From assembly GCF_900102625.1 (NCBI RefSeq), contig NZ_FMZC01000002.1, positions 509,507 to 573,506 on the forward strand: DNA of 64,000 nucleotides, written 5' to 3'. This stretch comes from Paracidovorax valerianellae (GTDB taxonomy: Bacteria > Pseudomonadota > Gammaproteobacteria > Burkholderiales > Burkholderiaceae_C). The notes beneath the pieces are model-generated. The model was not told the origin of the DNA. It ran no database searches and saw only the letters and a program-made list of their open reading frames with translations. The translations under genes and the position numbers were made by a program. Shown in pieces: positions 35,194 to 43,325 of the stretch (position 1 is its first letter; each line of letters starts with the position of its first letter).

Positions 35194-36288
35194 TCAGCCC
35201 GCCGGGGCCAGGCCCGGCACGGCGGCCGGGGCGGCCTCGGGTTCCGGCTCGGCCTCGGCGACGGCGGCGACCGGTATGGCGCCTTGCGTGGCCGGGTCGT
35301 CGTCGCGTGCCGTGGCGGTGGGGGCCACCAGCCACAGCGGCCGGTCTTCCACCCGAAAACGCAGCGGCGGCGCCATCCATTCGCGCTCGCCGTCGAAAGC
35401 CACTTTCACGCGGTGCGGGCGCCAGGTGGGCTCCACCACCATTTCCGCGCAGGCGAGGCTGATGACGGCTTCGTCGCGCGCCAACTGGCCGATGGCCGCG
35501 TTCCACACGGTGCGGGCCGTGGCCGCGCGGCTCTGGGGCTTGAGCAGCAGCACGGCCAGGTGATCGCCCTCGGCCACGTCCTGTGCCTGCGGAATGCCCA
35601 GGCGCTCCAATTGCAGCGGGTTGTTGCCAACGAACAGCGTGGACGCGAAAAACTCCTCCCGCGTGGGCGCTGCCACCCGGTGCTGGCGCAGCGCCACGCG
35701 CCAGCGCCTTGCGGACGCCGGCCTGAAAAAACTCCACACCGCCGAGACGATGGCCACCCAGCGCGATCGCCCGAATCGGCGCGACGCCAGTTCCCGCTCT
35801 TCCAGCAGGCGCGGATACAGCCCCACGCTGGCGTTGACGAGGAACATGCGGTCGTTGACGAAGCCCACGTTCACGGGCCGCATGTCGCCCGCATCCATGG
35901 CATCGAAGATGTCATTGGCGGCCTGCTCGGGATCGAGCGACAGGCTTTGTTCTCGCGCGAAGTAGTTGAAGGTGCCCACGGGAATCACGCCCATGCGCAC
36001 TTCGTGCTTCCATGCGGCCGTGGCCACCGCGTTGATGGTGCCGTCGCCGCCGGCCGCCACCACCAGACCGCCACTCGCCTTGGCGGCCAGCGCGGCCTCT
36101 TCGGCCGCCTGCACGATGCCGGCGCGCAGCGCGGGCACATGCCACTGCACTGCATTGCGCTGCAGCGGCGCCAGGGCTTCGAGCCGGGTGCGCAACTGCG
36201 CATGGTCGGCCCCCGGCCGGTGGGGCACCACCAGATGGATCGGGCCGCGCCCTCGGGGCATGGACGCTGGCAGGTCGTTGGATGGCAT
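35194..36288 (-). CDS. Diacylglycerol kinase-family lipid kinase
   Basis: A DagK/YegS-type kinase of 364 residues. The ATP-binding motif AAGGDGTINAVATAAW lies near residues 78-93, and the conserved GVIPVGTFNYFARE follows (the family TxN.FA pattern). The C-terminal domain includes NNPLQLERLG and FDGEREW. It phosphorylates diacylglycerol, sphingoid or related lipids at the membrane surface. A ~30-residue Ala/Pro/Glu tail is an unusual addition. The start at 36288 is the ATG that gives a normal N-terminus. It forms a likely operon with the metallophosphoesterase. Confidence 0.9.
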   Translation of the reverse strand: MPSNDLPASMPRGRGPIHLVVPHRPGADHAQLRTRLEALAPLQRNAVQWHVPALRAGIVQAAEEAALAAKASGGLVVAAGGDGTINAVATAAWKHEVRMGVIPVGTFNYFAREQSLSLDPEQAANDIFDAMDAGDMRPVNVGFVNDRMFLVNASVGLYPRLLEERELASRRFGRSRWVAIVSAVWSFFRPASARRWRVALRQHRVAAPTREEFFASTLFVGNNPLQLERLGIPQAQDVAEGDHLAVLLLKPQSRAATARTVWNAAIGQLARDEAVISLACAEMVVEPTWRPHRVKVAFDGEREWMAPPLRFRVEDRPLWLVAPTATARDDDPATQGAIPVAAVAEAEPEPEAAPAAVPGLAPAG

Positions 36289-36658
36289 GTGAGAAGGCTT
36301 TCGGGGGAGAAGGTCCCGGCCGCGCAGCTGGTGAGAGCCGTGCTCGCGGCAGGCGCCCGCACGGCGGGACGCCCGATTCTGCACATGGCCGCGACAGGGC
36401 CCGCATCGGCAGGCAGGCGCACCCCTTGTCAGCCATGGCCGACAGGCCCGAACACGCCCGCGCGGGGTGCAGTCGGAGCACGACAAACCCCGATGCGCCG
36501 CCGGGAATTACGGTGGGCCCCGCCTCCGCTCCTGCCACCATTGGCGCCCTGACCACTCCCTTGCCGTGATCCATGCCCTTGCCGTGCCGCTGCCATCGCC
36601 CCGCCCGCTCGCCCTGCCCTCACGCTACGCTGCGGACCATTTCGCTCAAGGGGAACGA
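36289..36658. other. Intergenic region without recognised gene
   Basis: A 370-bp divergent promoter region between the lipid kinase and PAP2 genes. I see no RNA gene, repeat or convincing coding frame with a ribosome site. An open frame entering the PAP2 gene from 36467 lacks a start signal. Confidence 0.6.
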
Positions 36659-37504
36659 ATGATGGACGCGCAGTCCATGGCCCTGTGGGCCGCATCGCAC
36701 CCGCTGACGGTCTGGGCAGGCGGCATGGCGATAGGGCTGTTGGTGGCCATGGCCCTCTGGGCCGCCACCGGCCCGCTGCACGCCCATGGCGCCCGCTGGG
36801 CCGCTCCCTGGGCCGAGCGCTGGACGGCGCCGCAGCATGCCGGTCCTCGGCTCCTGGCTACCCTGTTCGTGGCGGCCATGCTATTGCTGGCCTGCGCCCA
36901 GGCCCTTGCCGCATTGGCTGAGGAATGGGCCGCGCCCACCACCTGGGCCCTACTGGACCAGACGCTGGCCGACACCCTGCGTACCACCGCCAGCGTCGCC
37001 ACGCTGACGCTGTTCGCCAAACTCACCCACGCTGGCGACGTCGCCGTGCTCACGGTGCTGACCGTGGCCGTGGCCGCCGCCCTGTGGCTGCGCCGCTACC
37101 GGCTGCTTGCCCTGGGCTGGCTGGCCGCGATGATCGGCAACGGCCTGCTCACGCGGGCTTTCAAATACACCTTCGAACGCGTGCGGCCCGTGCACACGCA
37201 AGAGATCTCCACGGCCGACGGATTCAGCTTTCCCAGCGGGCACAGCAGCGCCTCGCTCGTGGCCTACGGAATGCTCGCCTACCTGGCGCTGCGCCTGCTG
37301 CCCGCGCGGTGGCACCTGCCCGCCGTGCTGCTGGCCGTGGCCACCGTGTTCACCGTGGGCTGGAGCCGCGTGGTGCTGCAGGTGCATTTTGCGAGCGATG
37401 TGCTCGCCGGCTGGCTCACCGGTGGCGCCTGGCTGGCCTGCTGCGTGATGGTGATGTCAGGCGTCGGGCACTGGCATCGGTCCCGGTCAGCCACCTTGGC
37501 TTGA
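36659..37504 (+). CDS. PAP2-superfamily membrane phosphatase
   Basis: A type 2 phosphatidic acid phosphatase of 281 residues with about six membrane helices. The three-part acid-phosphatase signature is complete: KYTFERVRP (KX6RP), PSGHSSASL with the catalytic His, and SRVVLQVHFASDV (SRX5HX3D) near residues 239-251. It dephosphorylates lipid phosphates, such as phosphatidate or undecaprenyl diphosphate, on the periplasmic face. A GGGGAAC stretch precedes the tandem ATG-ATG start. It is divergent from the lipid kinase, an opposing activity. Confidence 0.92.
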   Translation: MMDAQSMALWAASHPLTVWAGGMAIGLLVAMALWAATGPLHAHGARWAAPWAERWTAPQHAGPRLLATLFVAAMLLLACAQALAALAEEWAAPTTWALLDQTLADTLRTTASVATLTLFAKLTHAGDVAVLTVLTVAVAAALWLRRYRLLALGWLAAMIGNGLLTRAFKYTFERVRPVHTQEISTADGFSFPSGHSSASLVAYGMLAYLALRLLPARWHLPAVLLAVATVFTVGWSRVVLQVHFASDVLAGWLTGGAWLACCVMVMSGVGHWHRSRSATLA

Positions 37505-37554
37505 AGGGAGGGCGTTAGAACACCAGGCTGCCGCCAAAGCGCCCTCGTCTTCCG

Positions 37555-38793
37555 TCAACGCGCGGCGCGCCCGGGGCGATCCGCCGCCACCGACAGCCCG
37601 AAAACCGCCAGCCCGCCCAGCGCCAGCAGCACGCCCACCCAGCCTGTGGAGGTCCACCCCAGGCCGGCCGTGATCGCCACGCCGCCCAGCCAGGCGCCCA
37701 GCGCGTTGGCGCAGTTGAACGCCGAATGGTTGAGGGCCGCGGCCAGCGTCTGCGCATCGCCCGCCACGTCCATCAGGCGGATCTGCAACGCCGGGCCGAT
37801 GGCGACGATGGTGCCCAGCAGGAACGTGGCCGCCGCCGCCGTGGCGACATGGTGCGCCGCGAACACGAAGCCGCCCAGCACCGCGATGGACCACAGCAGC
37901 AGGCCTCCGATGGTGCGCATCAGCGACTTGTCGGCCAGCCGCGCGCCCACCAGGTTGCCCGCCACCATGCCCGCGCCGAACAACGCCAGCACGATCGGCA
38001 CGCCGGACACCGGCAGCCCGGCCACTTCCGTCAACGTGGGCTTGATGTAGCTGAACACCGAAAACATGCCCCCGAAGCCGATCGCCCCAATGCCCAGGGT
38101 GAGCCATACCTGCTTGCGCCGCAGCGCATCCAGCTCGCGCCACGGGCTGGCGCCCTCGGCCGGCGCCTGGTAGGGCACGCCCCGGCGCACCATGGCCATG
38201 GCGGCCACCGCGATCAGGCCCACGAACACGAAGGCCGCGCGCCAGCCGAACACCTGCCCCAGCCACGCCGCGATCGGCACGCCCAGCAGCGTCGCCCCGG
38301 TCAGCCCCAGCATCACCAGCCCCACCGCGTGGGCGCGCCGGCCGGGCGGCGCCAGCGATGCGGCCACCAGCGCCGCCACCCCGAAATACGTGCCGTGGGG
38401 CAACCCCGTCACGAAGCGCAGCAGATTGAGCGACAGATACCCCGGCGCCAGGGCCGATGCGAAATTGCCGAGGGCATACACGCCCATCAGTGCGATCAGC
38501 AAGGCCCGCCGCCCCCAGCCGGCCGCCATCACCGCCAGCACCGGCGCGCCGATCACCACGCCCAGCGCATAGGCGCTGATCACATGCCCCGCCTGCGGAA
38601 TGCTCACCCCGATGTCGCGCGCCACCTCGGGCAGCAGGCCCATGATGACGAACTCACCCGTGCCGATGGAAAAGCCCCCCAGGCCCAGCGCCAGCACAGC
38701 GCGCATCAGCGTGCGGTCGTCGCGCACCGGGACATCGGAGGGAGCGGCCGCCGGAACATCGGCGGAGCTAGAAGGCATGGAAGGCGTGGTCAT
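37555..38793 (-). CDS. MFS drug/sugar exporter (DHA1, AraJ/YdhP-like)
   Basis: A 12-helix major-facilitator transporter of 412 residues. The N-terminal GTGEFVIMGLLPEVARDIG is the hallmark of the arabinose-efflux (AraJ/YdhP/NepI) subgroup, followed by the RFVTGLPHGTYFGVAA stretch and the central loop between helices 6 and 7. Such proteins export sugars, purine analogues or drugs; the substrate is unknown. Translation from ATG 38793 leaves a ~30-residue Ser/Ala/Asp-rich N-terminal tail before helix 1. It converges with the PAP2 gene. Confidence 0.9.
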   Translation of the reverse strand: MTTPSMPSSSADVPAAAPSDVPVRDDRTLMRAVLALGLGGFSIGTGEFVIMGLLPEVARDIGVSIPQAGHVISAYALGVVIGAPVLAVMAAGWGRRALLIALMGVYALGNFASALAPGYLSLNLLRFVTGLPHGTYFGVAALVAASLAPPGRRAHAVGLVMLGLTGATLLGVPIAAWLGQVFGWRAAFVFVGLIAVAAMAMVRRGVPYQAPAEGASPWRELDALRRKQVWLTLGIGAIGFGGMFSVFSYIKPTLTEVAGLPVSGVPIVLALFGAGMVAGNLVGARLADKSLMRTIGGLLLWSIAVLGGFVFAAHHVATAAAATFLLGTIVAIGPALQIRLMDVAGDAQTLAAALNHSAFNCANALGAWLGGVAITAGLGWTSTGWVGVLLALGGLAVFGLSVAADRPGRAAR

Positions 38794-39034
38794 GGAAAGG
38801 ACGGCGTGCACGCCCGCGACCCGGCCTTCGAAGCGACCCGGACGGCAGGCGGGGATGGGAAAAATCAGGGTTAACCCGCAGGCCGTTGACCATATCACGC
38901 CAGGCTTCCGCCCTTCGGAAGGGAGGTTTTGCAAGGAAATCCAACGGTTTCGCCGGCCGCCGCTAAGCTTTGGCGACGAGCATTGATCCCCTGTCCATCA
39001 GTCAGCGTTTCCCAATCAAACCAAGGAGTCCCCC

Positions 39035-39745
39035 ATGAGCGACCAACCCTGGCACGGCGTCCGCGTGCTGGCCTTCGACATCTTCGGCACCGTGGTCGAC
39101 TGGCACGGCAGCATCGTTCGCGAGGTACAGGCCCTGTACCCGCAAGTGGATGCCGACGCCTTCGCCCTCGCCTGGCGCGACGGCTACCAACCCGCCATGC
39201 AGCGCGTGCGCAGCGGCGAACTGGGCTGGACCCGCATCGACGAACTGCACCGCGTCATCCTCGACGGCATGCTGCCCCGCTTCGGCCTGCAGCACCTGAC
39301 CGAAGCCGAGCGCCAGCACCTGAACCGCGTATGGCACCGCCTCGACCCCTGGCCCGACAGCGTGGAAGGGCTGCAGCGGCTCAAGCGCCAGTACACGATC
39401 ACCACGCTCTCCAACGGCAACATCGGCCTGCTGACCGACATGGCCAAGCGCGCCGGCCTGCCCTGGGACTGCGTGCTGAGCGCCGAAGTGTTCCGTGCCT
39501 ACAAGCCCGACCCGGCGGTGTACCTGGGCGTGGCCCGCACATTCGACCTGGCGCCCGAGCAGGTCATGCTGGTGGCGGCGCACCACGAAGACCTGGCGGC
39601 GGCGCGGGAATGCGGGCTGCGGACCGCCTACATCGAGCGGCCATGGGAATTCGGGAAGGCGCGGCCGAAGGACGTGTCACCGCAGGCAGGGAACGATTGG
39701 CATGCGGAGAGTCTGGTGGGGCTGGCGGAGCGATTAGGCGTGTAA
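39035..39745 (+). CDS. Haloacid dehalogenase, type II
   Basis: A HAD-superfamily hydrolase of 236 residues. The nucleophile motif is LAFDIFGTVVDWHGSI (Asp at about residue 15), followed by the LSNGNIG Ser/Asn motif, then the Lys in YKPDPAVYLG and the acidic AAHHEDLAAARE motif. The WHGS and FDIFGT pattern is typical of L-2-haloacid dehalogenases, which hydrolyse short 2-halocarboxylates, though many homologues act on other phosphorylated or halogenated acids. ATG 39035 has AAGGAG upstream (CAAGGAGTCCCCC), giving a sound start. Confidence 0.9.
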   Translation: MSDQPWHGVRVLAFDIFGTVVDWHGSIVREVQALYPQVDADAFALAWRDGYQPAMQRVRSGELGWTRIDELHRVILDGMLPRFGLQHLTEAERQHLNRVWHRLDPWPDSVEGLQRLKRQYTITTLSNGNIGLLTDMAKRAGLPWDCVLSAEVFRAYKPDPAVYLGVARTFDLAPEQVMLVAAHHEDLAAARECGLRTAYIERPWEFGKARPKDVSPQAGNDWHAESLVGLAERLGV

Positions 39746-39813
39746 GAGCATCAGCAGCACACGCGGCGCGGCGGCAGGTAAGCTCCTCGCATAAACACAG
39801 TGCCGAGGGATGG

Positions 39814-40368
39814 ATGACCGAACAAACGTTGACGTGTCTACGCGACGGCTGCAGCAAGCCCGTCGAAATATCTGATCCGGGCCCTATGCGCCGGTTCATC
39901 CTGCAACTCCAGCAGTTGTACCGGAGCTCGACACTGGCCGGCGACAACGCGGCGCAGTATTGGGCCGACATCGCGGTGAACTCCAGAAGCCCTTGGGCCC
40001 CATTGGCCCACGTCCCAGGCGCTGTCGCGGTGTTATGGACACCCGAAATAGCGCCGACCACCGCGCTCACGCTCGCAACGGCAGGCTATGGCTTCGCCGC
40101 TCTGCCCAAGAACCTGATTCACTTCACGACGGCAGCCGGTGCTGCAGGGATAGCCCGCACCGGAGTGATCCGAGCCAGCGCTTTTCCCCGCCACGGCATC
40201 TACGGCCCTGGTGTGTACATGGCGCGCATCGGACGCCCCCTGAACCTGATCGTGGCAGCGCAGGCACGGGTTCCTATCATGTTGGCAACACCGGCGGGCA
40301 CGGCGCGGATCCTCCCTTATCTGGTGTATGTGCGATGGGGCCTCAACGGCGTTAAGGTCCCCCGATGA
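39814..40368 (+). CDS. ADP-ribosyltransferase-like toxin (HYD1-type)
   Basis: A 184-residue protein whose C-terminal half matches the ART-HYD1 toxin pattern: LIHFTTAAGAAGIARTGVIRAS at residues 101-122 (quoted in part) followed by GIYGPGVYMARIGRP at 128-142. These correspond to the HYT/NAD-binding His and the yGpGVY strand of bacterial mono-ADP-ribosyltransferase toxins. The N-terminal ~95 residues are unassigned, with two close cysteines at 8 and 13. There is no signal peptide and no PAAR or Rhs delivery domain. Its stop overlaps a small membrane-protein gene by four bases, the usual arrangement for toxin and immunity. The region is less GC-rich than its neighbours. NAD use and target are inference. 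Confidence 0.7.
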   Translation: MTEQTLTCLRDGCSKPVEISDPGPMRRFILQLQQLYRSSTLAGDNAAQYWADIAVNSRSPWAPLAHVPGAVAVLWTPEIAPTTALTLATAGYGFAALPKNLIHFTTAAGAAGIARTGVIRASAFPRHGIYGPGVYMARIGRPLNLIVAAQARVPIMLATPAGTARILPYLVYVRWGLNGVKVPR

Positions 40369-40541
40369 GCAAACGGAAAACCTCCGACTATCTTCAAACG
40401 GCAACGATCTGGTTTGCCTGGGCTTGCTGGGCCATCGCCTACTGGCAGTCGAACTGGTGGTGGGTGGCGGGGTCCATGGTCCCTTATCTTCTTTCGCAGA
40501 GTTTCGGTCACCTTTTGGACAAAGACAGAGACGCCGAATGA
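40365..40541 (+). CDS. Small two-helix membrane protein, probable immunity protein
   Basis: A 58-residue protein starting MSKRKTSDYLQ with a very Trp-rich hydrophobic core (TIWFAWACWAIAYW, then WWWVAGSMVPYLLS), forming two membrane segments separated by SN, and a charged DKDRDAE end. Its ATG overlaps the stop of the ADP-ribosyltransferase-like gene (ATGA), so the two are translationally coupled. Membrane placement suggests neutralising an incoming toxin, but how a membrane protein would block a cytosolic ART is unclear. It is shorter than a standard gene-finder cutoff and easily missed. Confidence 0.6.
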   Translation: MSKRKTSDYLQTATIWFAWACWAIAYWQSNWWWVAGSMVPYLLSQSFGHLLDKDRDAE

Positions 40542-40579
40542 ATTGCCAAGGCCGCAGCCTGGTCGAAATCACCCGATGC

Positions 40580-41626
40580 TCACCCCGCCACCATCCCCTG
40601 CACGAACCGCTGCACCCGCGCATCGAACTCCGCGCTCGTCGCGGTGAACTCGACCCCCGCCAGCACCTGATCGCCCACCGGTTTGAGCGTGACCACGCGG
40701 GCGTACACGTCGCGGGCCTGGTACTGCACCAGGGGGAGGTCGAACGACAGCCGCAACTCGCCATGCAGCGGCGCGGCGCCGCTCAGCTCCAGGAGCGCGC
40801 CGTGGTAGCCCATGTCGCGCAGGATGCAGGGCTCGGCGTGGGGCATGACCATGCCGTCCTGCACCAGTTGCCAGGTGCACGGCAGGCGTGCCTCCACGCG
40901 GTGGCTGCGGCGGAACTCCTGGCGGGGCACCTTGAGTTTTCGGCTGGGCACGGCGACCAGTTCGCGCATGGACAAAGGCTCAGAGCGCCCCTTCACGAAG
41001 ACCTGCACGGGCGGCGCGACGGAGGCCATGCTCCAGCAGCGCTGGTACACCGCTTCGCTCACCAGCACCTGGCCGCGCAGGGCGAAGGTGCGCAGTTGCT
41101 GCGCTTCGATGACCACGTCGCCCAGCAGAACGGGCGACTGGCGCATGCCGGCCGAAGGGCCGAAGCCGCCCACCAGTGCAGGCCCGCAGGCGATGCCGAT
41201 GCCGAGATAGATGGAGGGAAGGCGGTCTTGCAGGAAAGCGTCGTTCAGGTCGCGCACAGCCATCTGCAACGCCAGGGCGCACATGGCTGCGCGGTGCACG
41301 TCGTCTTCGGCCGGATTGGCGTTGCCGGCCAGCCCGAAGACGACGGCACCGGCGTCGCCGGTCAGGTGGTCCGCTTCAGCGCCGTAGCGGGCGAGCACGC
41401 CGTGCACGCAGCCCAGGATGCGCTCGACCCACGGCAGGGATTGCTCGGGCGGCAGGTGCGAGGCGATCTGCGAAAAGTCGCGCAGGCCGATCTTCAGCAG
41501 GGTGACTTCGCGCGGCTGCAGGTGCGGGCCACCTTGCGGTGCCAGTGCCTGCGCCTGCGTTTGGGCCCGCGCCGGCAGCGGGGTGTCCGGCGCCGCCGGG
41601 GAATCGCCAGGGGGGAGAGAGGACAT
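40580..41626 (-). CDS. Adenylate/guanylate cyclase-like domain fused to PilZ
   Basis: A cytoplasmic signalling protein of 348 residues. Residues ~40-230 resemble a class III nucleotide cyclase (LKIGLRDFSQIASHLPPEQS, then HLTGDAGAVVFGLAGN and LGIGIACGPALVGGFG). The first metal-binding Asp position appears replaced by Gly in KIGLRDFS, so catalysis is doubtful. From about residue 245 a PilZ-like c-di-GMP domain starts with RRSHRVEARLPC (RxxxR), but the usual D/NxSxxG is DMGYHG. It may be a c-di-GMP-binding protein with a degenerate cyclase module. It is alone, 251 bp from urtE. Confidence 0.78.
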   Translation of the reverse strand: MSSLPPGDSPAAPDTPLPARAQTQAQALAPQGGPHLQPREVTLLKIGLRDFSQIASHLPPEQSLPWVERILGCVHGVLARYGAEADHLTGDAGAVVFGLAGNANPAEDDVHRAAMCALALQMAVRDLNDAFLQDRLPSIYLGIGIACGPALVGGFGPSAGMRQSPVLLGDVVIEAQQLRTFALRGQVLVSEAVYQRCWSMASVAPPVQVFVKGRSEPLSMRELVAVPSRKLKVPRQEFRRSHRVEARLPCTWQLVQDGMVMPHAEPCILRDMGYHGALLELSGAAPLHGELRLSFDLPLVQYQARDVYARVVTLKPVGDQVLAGVEFTATSAEFDARVQRFVQGMVAG

Positions 41627-41877
41627 GGGAGCGCGTTGCTTTCTCTTCGGGGGGCCTTTTGGTGCGTGTGCCGCGCTGGCCCATCGGCCTTGACGGCGGT
41701 GAATGGACCCTGGCTGCGCGGTGGGCGCTCGTGAAGCAAAGCATAGGGGCCCCGCGTTGCCACGGTCAAGCGCGCAGGCGGGCTGCGGCCCGACGTGGTG
41801 GGCCGGCACCACGGATGGGTGGATGAAGATGGGTGCGCAGGCTGCCAGCCTGCCGCGCTGGCCGTGCGCGACGCGCC

Positions 41878-42582
41878 TCAGATGGCCACGAGCTGCCGCA
41901 CGCCCTTGGCTTGCATTTCCGAACCGGGCCCGCGGGCGATGACTTCGCCGCGCTCCATCACCAGGTATTCGTCGGCCAGCTCTTCGGCGAAGTCGTAGTA
42001 CTGCTCGCACAGCAGGATGGACACGGGGTGCCCGTCCAGCCCCTCGCTGGCCAGTTGGCGGATCACGCGGCCGATGTCTTTGATGATGCTGGGCTGGATG
42101 CCTTCGGTGGGCTCGTCCAGGATCAGCAGGCGCGGGCTGGGCGCGAGCGCGCGCGCGATGGCGAGCTGCTGCTGCTGCCCGCCCGACAGGTCGCCCCCGC
42201 GCCGGCCGAGCATTTGCTTGAGCACCGGGAACAGGGTGTAGAGGTGGCTGGGAATGGGGGTGGAGCCGCTTTTGTAGGCCAGGCCCATGCGCAGGTTTTC
42301 CTCGACGGTGAGGCGGCCGAAGATTTCGCGGCCCTGGGGAACGAAGCCGATGCCGGCGCGGGCGCGGTCGTAGGGCGTGCGGGTGTGGATGGGCTCGCCT
42401 TCCCAGGTGATGGTGCCGCTCTTGATGGGGACGAGGCCCATGAGGCTTTTGAGCAGGGTGGTCTTGCCGACGCCGTTGCGGCCCAGGAGGACGGTGACTT
42501 TGCCGGGGGAGGCGGTAAGGCTCACGTCTCGGAGGATGTGGGAGCCGCCGTAGTACTGGTGGAGGTTTTGGACGGTGAGCAT
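41878..42582 (-). CDS. urtE: Urea ABC transporter ATP-binding protein UrtE
   Basis: The second ATPase subunit of the high-affinity urea importer, 234 residues, LivF-like. Walker A GRNGVGKTT (residues ~34-42), signature LSGGQQQQLAIARAL, Walker B LLILDEPTEGIQPSI and ILLCEQYYDFAEELAD, a urt-specific version of the switch region. It normally overlaps or closely follows urtD, but here 743 bp separate them, holding a large inverted-repeat element. Whether the operon is still read through is open. Confidence 0.95.
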   Translation of the reverse strand: MLTVQNLHQYYGGSHILRDVSLTASPGKVTVLLGRNGVGKTTLLKSLMGLVPIKSGTITWEGEPIHTRTPYDRARAGIGFVPQGREIFGRLTVEENLRMGLAYKSGSTPIPSHLYTLFPVLKQMLGRRGGDLSGGQQQQLAIARALAPSPRLLILDEPTEGIQPSIIKDIGRVIRQLASEGLDGHPVSILLCEQYYDFAEELADEYLVMERGEVIARGPGSEMQAKGVRQLVAI

Positions 42583-42664
42583 GGATTTTTGATGTCTTTT
42601 GGGCTTGGCGCCTTAGGTTTTATTGGTTCGGTTGCTATTGTTTTTGTAGTGGCTTTTGTTTTGG

Positions 42665-43288
42665 GTTCCGGGGCCGGGTCTCGGCCCGGCGGCCGAGGTA
42701 CTTTTCTTTGCTTCGCCAAAGAAACGTACCCAAAAGAAAGGCGACCCTACTGTCCGTGTCCCCTGCGCTGCGCTCCGGGGCAACCTGCGGTGCTCGCGGC
42801 TGGCGGGGTCCGCGCAAACTCGCTTCACTGCGTTGCGCTCAGACAGCGCGCGGCCCTTTTTCCGCCAGCCGCTGCGCTCCTCGGCGCATCCAGAAGGGAA
42901 CCCGGCAGTCAGACATCCCACACGGGCCATTGCTTCGCTCGGCCCGTTGTGCGCGAGCGCGTTGCGCCGCGCACCTTTGGCCGAGCGCAGCGATGGCCCG
43001 GATGGTTGGGTTGGGGGCCCTTCTGGGTGCGCCGAGGAGCGCAGGGTGCGGGGTGGGCAGGTGTGCCGCAGGACACACCTGCTTCGTGAACTGACTCGCC
43101 GTGGCTGTTTGAGCGCAGCGCGCAGCGCGAAGCGAGTTCCACGGCGCACCCCGCACCCGAGCACCACAGGTTGCCCGAAGCGCAGCGCAGGGACGCACCC
43201 AGCAGGGTCGCCTTTTCTTTGCTTACTTTCTTTTGGCGAAGCAAAAGAAAGTGAGTGCGCCGCCGGGCGCAACTCCCGGCCCCGGAAC
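42665..43288. repeat. 624-bp imperfect inverted-repeat element between urtD and urtE
   Basis: The element is bounded by GTTCCGGGGCCGGG (42665) and its complement ending at 43288. Each arm then carries, in mirror order, a CCCGGCGGC block, an ACTTTTCTTTGCTTCGCC/AAGAAAG block, AGGCGACCCT, CTGCGCTGCGCT, GCAACCTG and CTCGCTTC, then CTGCGCTCCTCGGCGCA with CCAGAAGGG. The centre is near 42970. Open frames inside it lack ribosome sites and read as low-complexity Arg/Ala shadows, so I call it non-coding. It has no transposase. I recognise the AAGAAAG/CTTCGCC style of extragenic element from Burkholderiales genomes. Confidence 0.8.
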
Positions 43289-43325
43289 GTAACTATCGAA
43301 CAACCAAAAATACAAGCCCGCCCCA

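Noticed and set aside
38929..40368. A single 479-residue protein covering the haloacid dehalogenase region and the ART-like toxin
   Set aside because: The first two thirds are an Arg/Pro-rich out-of-frame shadow of the dehalogenase; the toxin has its own ATG at 39814 behind an AGGG site.
43000..43200. CRISPR-like or tandem repeats in the GC-rich stretch between urtD and urtE
   Set aside because: The similarity is inverted between two arms, not direct and regularly spaced, and there are no spacers or cas genes.
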